Below, piece after piece: positions 7,945-15,551 of a DNA stretch of 64,000 nt. The notes under the pieces are model-generated. The model worked only from the letters and a program-made list of their open reading frames with translations, was not told where the DNA came from and made no database searches. Both the position numbers and the translations under genes were made by a program. Source of the stretch: Wagnerdoeblera intermedia (GTDB taxonomy: Bacteria > Pseudomonadota > Alphaproteobacteria > Rhodobacterales > Rhodobacteraceae); assembly GCF_042647465.1 (NCBI RefSeq), contig NZ_JBHRVN010000004.1; one strand, given 5' to 3'. Each line of letters begins with the position of its first letter. Position 1 is the stretch's first letter.

Positions 7945-9228
7945 ATGGCCGAAATTCTGACCGGGCAGGTGTTACAGTTCACCGCCGACCCCTTTCTGGC
8001 GGGTCCGGATGCGGCCCGGGTGGAAACCGATGGCGCACTTCTGATTGAAGGCGGCGTGATCCGCGCCGTGGGTCCGCGCGCGCAGATCCTGGCGGAACAC
8101 CCCGGCGTTCCGGTGACCAGCTACGGCAACCACCTGATTTCTGCGGGCTTTGTCGACAGCCATGTGCATTACCCGCAGACCGCGATCATCGCCTCCTGGG
8201 GCAAGCGGCTGATCGACTGGCTGAACGATTACACCTTCCCCGAAGAGACCCGCTTCGCCGATCAGGCCTATGCCGATGAGATTGCGAACCGCTATCTCGA
8301 TCTGGTGCTGGCGCGGGGCACGACCACGGTCTGCTCTTATGCGACGATCCACCCCGAAAGCGTGGATGCGATTTTCAGCGCGGCACAAAAGCGCGGCATG
8401 CGGATTGCGGCGGGCAAAACCTGTATGGATGTGAACGCGCCCGACGGGCTGCGCGACACGGCGCAGTCCGCCCATGACGACAGCGCAAAGCTTCTCAACA
8501 AATGGCATCAGCTCGACCGGCTGAGCTATGTGATCACCCCGCGCTTTGCCCCGACCTCAACGCCCGAACAGCTTGAGGCGCTCGGCTCGCTCTGGGCGGC
8601 CAATCCCTCCTGCCTCATGCAGACGCATCTCTCTGAGCAGACCGATGAGATCGAATGGGTGAAAACGCTCTACCCAGAGGCGCGGGATTATCTTGATATC
8701 TATGAGCGCTTTGGCCTTGTCGGGCCGGGCGCCCTCTTTGGTCATTCGATCTGGCTCGAAGAGCGCGAGAAGGCCAAACTTCTCGATATGGACTGCAGCC
8801 TGATCCATTGCCCGACGTCGAACACCTTTATCGGCTCGGGGCTTTTTGATCTGAGCGGGCTGAAAGCGGCAGGCCACCGCGTCGGCCTGGCCACCGACAT
8901 CGGCGGCGGGTCGAACTTCTCGATGCTGCGCACCATGGCCTCGGCCTATGAGGTCGCGCAGCTGCGCCGCCACTCGATCCACCCGGCACAGCTTTGGTGG
9001 CTGGCCACCCAGGGCTCGGCCCGCGCGATGCGGATGGATGACCGTATCGGCAATATCGCCCCCGGCATGGAGGCCGATCTGGTGGTGATCGATCTGGCCT
9101 CGACCCCCGCCATCGCCCAGGCGACCGCGCGGGCTGAGACGATCTGGCAGTCGGTTTTCCCAACGCAGATCATGGGCGATGACCGCGCTGTGGTTGCGAC
9201 CTATGTGAACGGAGCGCGCCTTGTCTGA
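7945..9228 (+). CDS. guaD: Guanine deaminase
   Basis: 427-aa amidohydrolase converting guanine to xanthine and ammonia. Zn ligands His73 and His75 lie in DSHVHYPQT; SWGKRLIDWLNDYTFPEE is diagnostic of guanine deaminase among amidohydrolases; QTHLSEQ supplies the next His/Glu and LATDIGGGSNFSML the metal Asp. The ATG is preceded by AAGGGG. The last eight bases overlap the start of the MFS transporter, suggesting a two-gene purine operon. It diverges from mgtE. Confidence 0.94.
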   Translation: MAEILTGQVLQFTADPFLAGPDAARVETDGALLIEGGVIRAVGPRAQILAEHPGVPVTSYGNHLISAGFVDSHVHYPQTAIIASWGKRLIDWLNDYTFPEETRFADQAYADEIANRYLDLVLARGTTTVCSYATIHPESVDAIFSAAQKRGMRIAAGKTCMDVNAPDGLRDTAQSAHDDSAKLLNKWHQLDRLSYVITPRFAPTSTPEQLEALGSLWAANPSCLMQTHLSEQTDEIEWVKTLYPEARDYLDIYERFGLVGPGALFGHSIWLEEREKAKLLDMDCSLIHCPTSNTFIGSGLFDLSGLKAAGHRVGLATDIGGGSNFSMLRTMASAYEVAQLRRHSIHPAQLWWLATQGSARAMRMDDRIGNIAPGMEADLVVIDLASTPAIAQATARAETIWQSVFPTQIMGDDRAVVATYVNGARLV

Positions 9229-10447
9229 TCATCCGTCATCTGATTACCGGTCATCAGATCCCACGGGCGGCGCTCATGCAGCGCGTCTGACCATGCTGCT
9301 CTGCTGGATCGCGGTCGTGCTCGACGGCTTTGATCTGGTGGTGCTCGGCGCGCTGATCCCGCCCCTCACCGGCGGCGCTTCGCCCTTTATGAGCACGGCA
9401 GAGGCCACCGCTGTCTCGACCCTCAGCCTTGTGGGGATGACCCTCGGGGCCATCAGCACCGGCACGCTGACGGCGCGTCTGGGCCGTCGCCGGGTGATGC
9501 TGGCCACAGTGTTTTCCTTCTCGCTTTTCACCCTTGCCTGCGCCTTTGCGCAAAGCTGGATCAGCCTTGCGGCTTTCCGCTTTCTGGCCGGGATGGGGCT
9601 GGGCGCCTGCCTTCCGACCGCGATGTCGCTGGTGACAAGCGCCGCAAAGGGCCGCTCGGGTGCGGCCACCACCACGCTGATGACGGGCTATCACGTCGGC
9701 GCAGTCAGCACCGCGCTGCTGGCGCTGATCTTCCTGCCGGAACCCGGCTGGCGGGCGATGTTCGTGGCTGGCGCGGTGCCGGGCTTTGTGCTGACCCTGG
9801 CGCTTTATCTGTGGCTGCCGCAGGACAGCCTGTTGCATGAGGGCCCGAAAGCGGCCCCCCGCACCGGTGCGGCGGAACTGCTCAGCCCGGCGCGGCGGGT
9901 GCAGACCCTGGCCATCTGCGTGACCTCATTCATGGGGCTGATCCTGGTTTACGGGCTGAACACCTGGCTGCCGCAGCTGATGATCTCGGCGGGCTATGAT
10001 CTGGCGGGCGGGCTGTGGCTTCTTTTGCTGATGAACGCCGGGGCCATCGTCGGCCTGCTGGTCTCCGGGCGGATCGGGGACCGGATCGGGCTGAAGGCGG
10101 CGACCGTTTTGTGGTTCGCTCTGGGCGGGCTGCTGCTGGCGTCTTTGTCGGTGAAAATGGCGCCCTGGCTGCTGAATCCGGTGGTTTTCCTGACGGGGAG
10201 CATCGTCTTTTCCGCGCAGGTTCTCGTCTATGCCTATACCGCTGCAGCCCATCCGGATGGTCTGCGCGCGGCAGCCCTGGGCTGGGCGGCAGGCATCGGT
10301 CGTATCGGCGCGATCATGGGTCCGCTGATCGGCGGCACGCTGGTCACCTTTGGCATCGGCCACCCCTGGGGCTTTTACGTCTTCGCGGCTGTGGGCGCGC
10401 TCGCCGCAACGGCAGCACTTCTGTGGCGCCCCGCACCAAAGGGTTGA
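9221..10447 (+). CDS. MFS transporter, aromatic acid:H+ symporter (AAHS)-like
   Basis: 408 aa with twelve predicted membrane helices. LDGFDLVVLGALIPPL in helix 1 is the DGxD-type signature of the AAHS (benzoate/4-hydroxybenzoate) branch, and TARLGRRRVML is the MFS motif A loop between helices 2 and 3; its counterpart GRIGDRIGLK follows helix 8. The start is a TTG at 9221 with GGAG seven bases upstream and overlaps the guaD stop. Because of that coupling it may import guanine or another purine rather than an aromatic acid; this is inference only. Confidence 0.85.
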   Translation: MSDHPSSDYRSSDPTGGAHAARLTMLLCWIAVVLDGFDLVVLGALIPPLTGGASPFMSTAEATAVSTLSLVGMTLGAISTGTLTARLGRRRVMLATVFSFSLFTLACAFAQSWISLAAFRFLAGMGLGACLPTAMSLVTSAAKGRSGAATTTLMTGYHVGAVSTALLALIFLPEPGWRAMFVAGAVPGFVLTLALYLWLPQDSLLHEGPKAAPRTGAAELLSPARRVQTLAICVTSFMGLILVYGLNTWLPQLMISAGYDLAGGLWLLLLMNAGAIVGLLVSGRIGDRIGLKAATVLWFALGGLLLASLSVKMAPWLLNPVVFLTGSIVFSAQVLVYAYTAAAHPDGLRAAALGWAAGIGRIGAIMGPLIGGTLVTFGIGHPWGFYVFAAVGALAATAALLWRPAPKG

Positions 10448-10501
10448 GACCGGAACTCGCGGCTCCCTGAGCGGGTTATCCCCCTGCTCAGGGGCCTCAC
10501 A

Positions 10502-10521
10502 GCGCCGGACCCGTCCGGCGC
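10502..10521 (+). terminator. Probable terminator hairpin after guaD-MFS operon
   Basis: A nine-bp perfect GC stem (10502-10510 with 10513-10521), followed shortly by ACATTTTCTG. The T run is weak and displaced, so Rho-independent function is likely but not sure. Confidence 0.5.
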
Positions 10522-10591
10522 GTCACATTTTCTGCCGATGTCCCCGGGCGCGAGTGCTTGATCCGGTAACATTTTTATAAAGGCAGCTGAT

Positions 10592-12640
10592 ATGACGCGA
10601 GCCCCCTATGAGACTCGGACCGGCCATGCCGGTGAAACCCAGCAGATCGGGGGAGAGCCCCTGACCAGCAATCACGGTATCCCCTTTTCGGACAATCAGA
10701 ACAGCCTCAAAGCCGGAGCCCGCGGGCCAACGCTTCTTGAAGATTTCCTGCTGCGCGAGAAGATCTTTCACTTTGACCATGAGCGCATCCCTGAGCGGAT
10801 CGTTCATGCCCGCGGCTCGGTCGCCCATGGCGAATTTGAATGCACCGATCCGATCCCGGACCTCAGCCGCGCAAAGCTTTTCTCAAAAAAGGGTAAAAAG
10901 ACCCCGCTGATCGCGCGGTTTTCCACCGTTGCCGGCGGTGCAGGCTCGGTCGATACGCCGCGCGACGTGCGCGGCTTTGCGGTGAAATTCTACACCGAAG
11001 AGGGCAACTGGGATCTGGTGGGCAATAACATCCCCGTCTTCTTCATTCAGGATGCGATCAAATTCCCCGATCTGATCCATGCCGTGAAGATGGAGGCCGA
11101 TCGCGGCTATCCGCAGGCGGCCTCTGCCCATGACACCTTCTGGGATTTCGTCTCCCTGATGCCCGAGACCATGCACACGCTGATCTGGGCCATGTCAGAC
11201 CGCGCCATTCCGCGCAGCCTGCGGATGATGGAGGGCTTTGGCGTTCACACCTTTAAGCTGGTGAACGACCAGGGGGTTGAGCATTTCGTGAAATTCCACT
11301 GGCGCCCGCGTCTTGGCACGCAAAGCCTGGTCTGGGACGAAAGCGCGAAGCTGCAGGGCGCGGATAATGACTTCCACCGCCGTGATCTTTTTGAAGCGAT
11401 CGCCGCGGGCGACTTCCCCGAGTGGGATCTGGCAGTCCAGGTCTTTGACCAGGAGCTCGCGGACAGCCTGCCCTATGATGTGCTCGATGCCACCAAAATC
11501 ATCCCCGAAGAGGTGGTGCCGCTGCGGGTGATCGGGAAAATGACCCTCAACCGCAATCCCGACAACCATTTCGCCGAGAATGAGCAGCTGGCCTTCCTGC
11601 CCTCGAATGTGGTGCCGGGGATCGATTTCTCGGATGATCCGCTGCTGCACGGGCGGCTCTTTTCCTATCTCGACACGCAGAAATCGCGGCTTGGCACGAC
11701 GAATTTTCACCAGATCCCGGTGAATGCGCCGAAGTGCCCCTATGCCAATATGATGCGCGACGGCATGATGCAGACCCATGTCCATAAGGGCCGCGCCAAT
11801 TATGAGCCGAATTCGCTCGATCAGGCGGGGGAAGATCCGGGGCCGCGCGCACAGACCAGCGGCTTTGCCACCGCCCGTCAGCAGGTCAGCGGCGAGAAGA
11901 CCCGCGACCGCTCGGAGACCTTTGGTGACACCTACAGCCAGCCTCGGATGTATTGGAACTCGCTGACCCCGAATGAGCAGGCTCATACCGCTTCGGCCTA
12001 TGTCTTTGAGCTTTCCAAGGTCAGCCTGCCCCATGTGGTTGAGCGCACGCTGAGCCATCTCTCGGCCATCCACCCCGATCTCGGCAAGCGCGTGGCCGAT
12101 GGCCTCGGGGTGCCGCCCGCCAAACCGGCCGAGACGAAGTTCCCGGCCCGCAATCTGGGCACCTCTGACGCGCTGTCGATTCAGAAGAAATGGCCCGCCA
12201 CGCTGAAGGGGCGCAAAGTGGGGCTTTTGTTTGCCGAAGGCTCTGACAAAGCGTCTATCGACAAGCTGAAGGCTGAGATTGAGGCAGAGGGTGGCACCGT
12301 CTTCACCGTGGCCCCCAAAGTCGGACCGCTGAAACTGAAGGGTGGCGAGATGAAGGCCGATGGTCAGCTTGCAGGCAGCCCCTCGGTGCTTTTTGACGCC
12401 ATCGCGATGATTATGATGCCCGATCAGGCCGATAAGCTGATGAAGGATGCCGCCTGCATCGCCTGGGTCTCAGACGCCTGGGCGCATCTGAAGGCGATTG
12501 GCCATTGCCCCGGCAGCAAGCGCATTCTCGACAAAGCGGGGATTGAGCCCGATGAGGGCGTCGGCCCCAATGAGGGCCTGGCGGAACGGGCAAAGCTTCG
12601 CTACTGGGACCGCGAGCCGAAACTGCGCGATCTGGCATAA
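10592..12640 (+). CDS. katE: Catalase, large-subunit clade II (HPII/KatE type)
   Basis: 682-aa monofunctional haem catalase. Catalytic His72 lies in RIVHARGSVAHG; the distal Asn is in DLVGNNIPVFFIQD; the haem-ligating Tyr359 is in RLFSYLDTQKSRLG. After the core comes a DJ-1/PfpI-like flavodoxin-fold domain (about residues 535-680, starting KGRKVGLLFAEG), which marks the large clade II subunits. A short Shine-Dalgarno AAGGC precedes the ATG. It is monocistronic: its own terminator follows. It probably protects against peroxide in stationary or oxidative conditions. Confidence 0.96.
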   Translation: MTRAPYETRTGHAGETQQIGGEPLTSNHGIPFSDNQNSLKAGARGPTLLEDFLLREKIFHFDHERIPERIVHARGSVAHGEFECTDPIPDLSRAKLFSKKGKKTPLIARFSTVAGGAGSVDTPRDVRGFAVKFYTEEGNWDLVGNNIPVFFIQDAIKFPDLIHAVKMEADRGYPQAASAHDTFWDFVSLMPETMHTLIWAMSDRAIPRSLRMMEGFGVHTFKLVNDQGVEHFVKFHWRPRLGTQSLVWDESAKLQGADNDFHRRDLFEAIAAGDFPEWDLAVQVFDQELADSLPYDVLDATKIIPEEVVPLRVIGKMTLNRNPDNHFAENEQLAFLPSNVVPGIDFSDDPLLHGRLFSYLDTQKSRLGTTNFHQIPVNAPKCPYANMMRDGMMQTHVHKGRANYEPNSLDQAGEDPGPRAQTSGFATARQQVSGEKTRDRSETFGDTYSQPRMYWNSLTPNEQAHTASAYVFELSKVSLPHVVERTLSHLSAIHPDLGKRVADGLGVPPAKPAETKFPARNLGTSDALSIQKKWPATLKGRKVGLLFAEGSDKASIDKLKAEIEAEGGTVFTVAPKVGPLKLKGGEMKADGQLAGSPSVLFDAIAMIMMPDQADKLMKDAACIAWVSDAWAHLKAIGHCPGSKRILDKAGIEPDEGVGPNEGLAERAKLRYWDREPKLRDLA

Positions 12641-12642
12641 CG

Positions 12643-12672
12643 AAAAAGGCCCCCCGATCCGGGGGGCCTTTC
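12643..12672. terminator. Bidirectional terminator between katE and terC
   Basis: Stem GGCCCCCC (12648-12655) pairs with GGGGGGCC (12661-12668). A runs on the left and T runs on the right serve both strands. katE ends at 12640 and the convergent terC ends at 12677. Confidence 0.85.
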
Positions 12673-12676
12673 TTCT

Positions 12677-13651
12677 TCAGACCTTTTCAGGCGCTTTGGT
12701 TTTCACCAGCGAGACGATCACACCGGCGGCCAGGATCGAGAAGGTAATCCCCAGCGACCACATCGGCGGAAACTTCTCCCATCCCATCAGATCGGCGATG
12801 AAGAGTTTTGATCCGATGAATATCAGCAGAACTGAGAGCGCATATTTCAGATAGGCAAAGCGGTGCAGGATCGCCGAGAGCGCGAAGTAAAGGGCGCGCA
12901 GACCAAGAATCGCAAAGATATTCGAGGAATAGACGATGAAAGGATCAGTGGTGATCGTAAACACCGCCGGAACCGAGTCGACCGCGAAGATCAGATCGGC
13001 AAATTCAATCATCACCAGCGCCAGCAGCAGGGGCGTGGCATGGGTCACAACCTTACCCGCAGCATCCGGCAGCTTCACCAGAAAGCGGTTGCCATGCAGC
13101 TCTTCCGTCACCCGCAGCTTTGACTTCGCAAAACGCAGGATCGGATTTTTGCTCAGATCCGGCTCTTCGTCGTCTTTGGCAAAGAGCATCTTAATGCCGG
13201 TAAAGATCAGGAAGAGCGCGAAGATATAGAGCACCCAGTGATAATTCGCGACAATCCCCGCCCCAAGGCCGATCATAATGCCGCGCAGCACGATCACACC
13301 AAGGATGCCCCAGAACAGCACCCGGTGCTGGTATTTCCGCGGGATCGCAAAGAAGCTGAAGATCAGCGCGATGACGAAGATATTGTCGAGCGCGAGGGTT
13401 TTCTCGATCACAAAGGCCGTCAGATAGGCCGCCGTCGCCTCAGGCGTCATCTGCCACCAGACGAAGCCCGAGAAGGCAAGACCAATCGAGATATAAAAGG
13501 CCGACATCTTCAGGCTCGCGCCGATTTCGATCTCGCGGTCTTCTTTGTTGAAGACACCCAGATCCAGCGCCAGCAGCGTCAGAACCGCGCCCATGAACAC
13601 CAGCCACATCCAGACCGGCGTTCCCATAAAAATGCTGGTTAAGAAGTCCAA
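12677..13651 (-). CDS. TerC/Alx family integral membrane protein
   Basis: 324-aa protein of the TerC family (Alx-type, linked to Mn2+ export and tellurite or pH response). About nine membrane helices are visible. ALDLGVFNKEDREI after helix 1 and ALDNIFVIALIFSFF carry the conserved membrane acidic residues; EFADLIFAVDSVPAVFTIT is the second acidic family motif. The start read here is TTG at 13651 with AGGGG seven bases away; an ATG eight codons later (MGTPVWMW) is possible. A long, stem-rich leader lies upstream. It converges on katE, suggesting a stress-related neighbourhood. Confidence 0.92.
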   Translation of the reverse strand: MDFLTSIFMGTPVWMWLVFMGAVLTLLALDLGVFNKEDREIEIGASLKMSAFYISIGLAFSGFVWWQMTPEATAAYLTAFVIEKTLALDNIFVIALIFSFFAIPRKYQHRVLFWGILGVIVLRGIMIGLGAGIVANYHWVLYIFALFLIFTGIKMLFAKDDEEPDLSKNPILRFAKSKLRVTEELHGNRFLVKLPDAAGKVVTHATPLLLALVMIEFADLIFAVDSVPAVFTITTDPFIVYSSNIFAILGLRALYFALSAILHRFAYLKYALSVLLIFIGSKLFIADLMGWEKFPPMWSLGITFSILAAGVIVSLVKTKAPEKV

Positions 13652-13890
13652 AGCTTACCCCTGTTTACACCATTTATCCGGTGTCAGGTCGGGATCGCAG
13701 GGATCGGCCCGACTCCGGCTTTGCCAGAGTGGTCCGACATCACAGCCGATCGGCTGCCAGAGGGGCCCGGTCCACTCCTGCCAGATGGGAAGGCTGCGAA
13801 AAGGTTCAAGGGGCGGGCCGCGAAAAAATCGCAAAGGAGTTCCGGATGGAGGTCGTTTTAAAGACCGGGCGGCTGAGCTGAATTTTCCTC

Positions 13891-13919
13891 TTGCACCCGC
13901 CTGCGCGGCAGCCTAAACA
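13891..13919 (+). promoter_or_regulatory. Promoter of tRNA-Gly copy 1
   Basis: The -35 TTGCAC (13891-13896), a 17-bp spacer and the -10 TAAACA (13914-13919) lie 14 bases before the tRNA. The same boxes recur before the other two copies while the spacer sequence differs. Confidence 0.75.
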
Positions 13920-13933
13920 CCCCCTCACAGAGA

Positions 13934-14008
13934 GCGGGCGTAGCTCAGGGGTAGAGCATAACCTTGCCAAGGTTAGGGTCGGGCGTTCGAATCGCCTCGC
14001 CCGCTCCA
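13934..14008 (+). tRNA. tRNA-Gly (anticodon GCC), copy 1
   Basis: 75 nt with encoded CCA. The acceptor stem GCGGGCG pairs with CGCCCGC; the anticodon loop CTTGCCAAG holds GCC at 13966-13968; the T loop contains TTCGAAT. Its own promoter and terminator flank it. Confidence 0.98.
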
Positions 14009-14012
14009 GTTT

Positions 14013-14042
14013 AAAAAAGCCATCCTTCGGGATGGCTTTTTT
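14013..14042. terminator. Terminator of tRNA-Gly copy 1
   Basis: A 13-bp stem (A6 GCCATCC with GGATGGC T6) closes a TTCG loop. Identical copies follow tRNAs 2 and 3. Confidence 0.92.
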
Positions 14043-14111
14043 AATTTCCGCCCACCCTGTTCCTTCTGTCAGAAAAATCGCCAAGCCCGCGTTATCGGTG
14101 CATTTTTCCTC

Positions 14112-14140
14112 TTGCACCCACCCGCGTCGCCGCCTAAATA
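14112..14140 (+). promoter_or_regulatory. Promoter of tRNA-Gly copy 2
   Basis: TTGCAC (14112-14117), 17-bp spacer, TAAATA (14135-14140). Confidence 0.78.
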
Positions 14141-14154
14141 CCGCCTCACAGAGA

Positions 14155-14229
14155 GCGGGCGTAGCTCAGGGGTAGAGCATAACCTTGCCAAGGTTAGGGT
14201 CGGGCGTTCGAATCGCCTCGCCCGCTCCA
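14155..14229 (+). tRNA. tRNA-Gly (anticodon GCC), copy 2
   Basis: Identical in all 75 bases to copy 1, including the encoded CCA. Anticodon GCC at 14187-14189. Confidence 0.98.
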
Positions 14230-14233
14230 GTTT

Positions 14234-14263
14234 AAAAAAGCCATCCTTCGGGATGGCTTTTTT
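14234..14263. terminator. Terminator of tRNA-Gly copy 2
   Basis: Same 13-bp stem with TTCG loop and T6 tract as copy 1. Confidence 0.92.
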
Positions 14264-14332
14264 AATTTCCGCCCACCCTGTTCCTCCTGTCAGAAAAATC
14301 GCCAAGTCCGTGTTATCGGTGCATTTTTCCTC

Positions 14333-14361
14333 TTGCACGCTCCCGCGCGCAGGCCTAAATA
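14333..14361 (+). promoter_or_regulatory. Promoter of tRNA-Gly copy 3
   Basis: TTGCAC (14333-14338), 17-bp spacer, TAAATA (14356-14361). Confidence 0.78.
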
Positions 14362-14375
14362 CCCCCTCACAGAGA

Positions 14376-14450
14376 GCGGGCGTAGCTCAGGGGTAGAGCA
14401 TAACCTTGCCAAGGTTAGGGTCGGGCGTTCGAATCGCCTCGCCCGCTCCA
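14376..14450 (+). tRNA. tRNA-Gly (anticodon GCC), copy 3
   Basis: Identical to copies 1 and 2. Anticodon GCC at 14408-14410; CCA encoded at 14448-14450. Confidence 0.98.
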
Positions 14451-14454
14451 GTTT

Positions 14455-14484
14455 AAAAAAGCCATCCTTCGGGATGGCTTTTTT
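14455..14484. terminator. Terminator of tRNA-Gly copy 3
   Basis: Same 13-bp stem and TTCG loop. It also separates the tRNAs from the DNA-repair operon that starts at 14541. Confidence 0.92.
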
Positions 14485-14540
14485 AATTTCCGGGAACGCC
14501 CTGCCCCGCCTGGCGTTATCGCCCCATCAGGGGGGCAAGC

Positions 14541-15551
14541 GTGGCACTGAATACCGCAGATCTGCTGGAGCCGCACCCGGAGGGGATCTACTGCCCTGCG
14601 GGGGATTTCTGGATCGATCCGATGCGACCCAAGCCCCGCGCGCTGATCACCCATGGTCATGCCGATCACGCCCGTGCGGGCCACGGCGCGGTGCTGGCCT
14701 CTCGCGAAACCCTTGAGATTATGGCGATCCGCTATGACGAAGATTTCACCCAACACCGCCAGGTGGCTGAGGGTGAGATCAGGATCGGCGGGGTCAATGT
14801 CAGCTTTCATCCGGCGGGCCATATTCTCGGCTCCTGCCAGATCCGCATCCGGCCCGACAAAGGCCCTGTGATCGTGGCATCGGGGGATTATTCGCGCCGC
14901 GCCAATCCGGTCTGCGCCCCCTTTGAGCCGCTCGACTGCGATATCTTCATCACCGAGGCGACCTTCGGCCTGCCGGTCTTCCGCCATCCCGACCCGCTGG
15001 GAGAGGCTGCGAAGCTCTTGAAAAGCATGGCGGATTTTCCGGACCGGCCACATATCATCGGGGGCTACGCTTTGGGCAAAACCCAGCGGCTGATCGCCCT
15101 GCTGCGCCAGGCGGGCTATGAGGCCCCGATCGGGCTGCACGGCGCGCTGATGCGGCTCAGCCGTTATCACCAGGAAAAGGGCATTCCGCTTGGCGATCTG
15201 GTCGCCGCAGCTGACGCGCCGCAACTGATTATCGCGCCGCCTTCAGCGCTTGGCTCGCCCTGGGCGCAAAGATTTCCCGACCCGGTGCTGGGCTATGCCT
15301 CAGGCTGGATGGGGGTGCGCTCGCGGGCCAAGGCGCGACGGGTGGAACTGCCGCTGGTGATCTCGGATCACGTCGACTGGCCGGAGGTCACTGCCACGCT
15401 GAGGGAGATTGCCCCTGAGGAGGTCTGGATCACCCATGGTGCCGAAGATGGCCTTTTGCGCTGGTGCGCGTTGCAGGGTATGACGGCGCGGCCGCTGCAC
15501 CTTGAAGGCTATGGAGACAGCGACAATGAGCCTGCGGAGCCGGAGGCATGA
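14541..15551 (+). CDS. Ligase-associated DNA exonuclease, MBL/beta-CASP fold
   Basis: 336-aa metallo-beta-lactamase nuclease of the type found with ATP-dependent ligase, Lhr helicase and PdeM (family TIGR04122). The Zn motif is ITHGHADHARAGH with His38, His40, Asp42 and His43; further ligands are in FHPAGHILGSCQ and ASGDYSRR. The C-terminal WITHGAEDGLLRW resembles the beta-CASP end of CPSF/SNM1 enzymes. The GTG start at 14541 has an AGGGGGGC ribosome site. It is first in a four-gene operon with 4-base overlaps. It presumably trims DNA ends before ligation. Confidence 0.93.
   Translation: MALNTADLLEPHPEGIYCPAGDFWIDPMRPKPRALITHGHADHARAGHGAVLASRETLEIMAIRYDEDFTQHRQVAEGEIRIGGVNVSFHPAGHILGSCQIRIRPDKGPVIVASGDYSRRANPVCAPFEPLDCDIFITEATFGLPVFRHPDPLGEAAKLLKSMADFPDRPHIIGGYALGKTQRLIALLRQAGYEAPIGLHGALMRLSRYHQEKGIPLGDLVAAADAPQLIIAPPSALGSPWAQRFPDPVLGYASGWMGVRSRAKARRVELPLVISDHVDWPEVTATLREIAPEEVWITHGAEDGLLRWCALQGMTARPLHLEGYGDSDNEPAEPEA

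Larger units (their letters stand above)
13880..14492 (+). repeat. Tandem triplication of a promoter-tRNA-terminator unit, period 221 bp
   Basis: Three direct copies, starting near 13880, 14101 and 14322, each hold a promoter, an identical 75-nt tRNA-Gly and an identical terminator. Every landmark is offset by exactly 221 bases between copies. Units differ mainly in the promoter spacers and just downstream of the terminators. The third copy ends near 14492, after its terminator. Confidence 0.95.

Noticed and set aside
10450..10480. GGAAC-N17-GGTT as an EcfG general-stress promoter for katE
   Set aside because: The -10 does not match CGTT, it lies over 110 bases from the ATG, and Rhodobacter-type genomes typically lack EcfG.
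13880..14492. CRISPR-like repeats
   Set aside because: The 221-bp units each contain a full tRNA with promoter and terminator; no short repeat-spacer structure and no cas genes.
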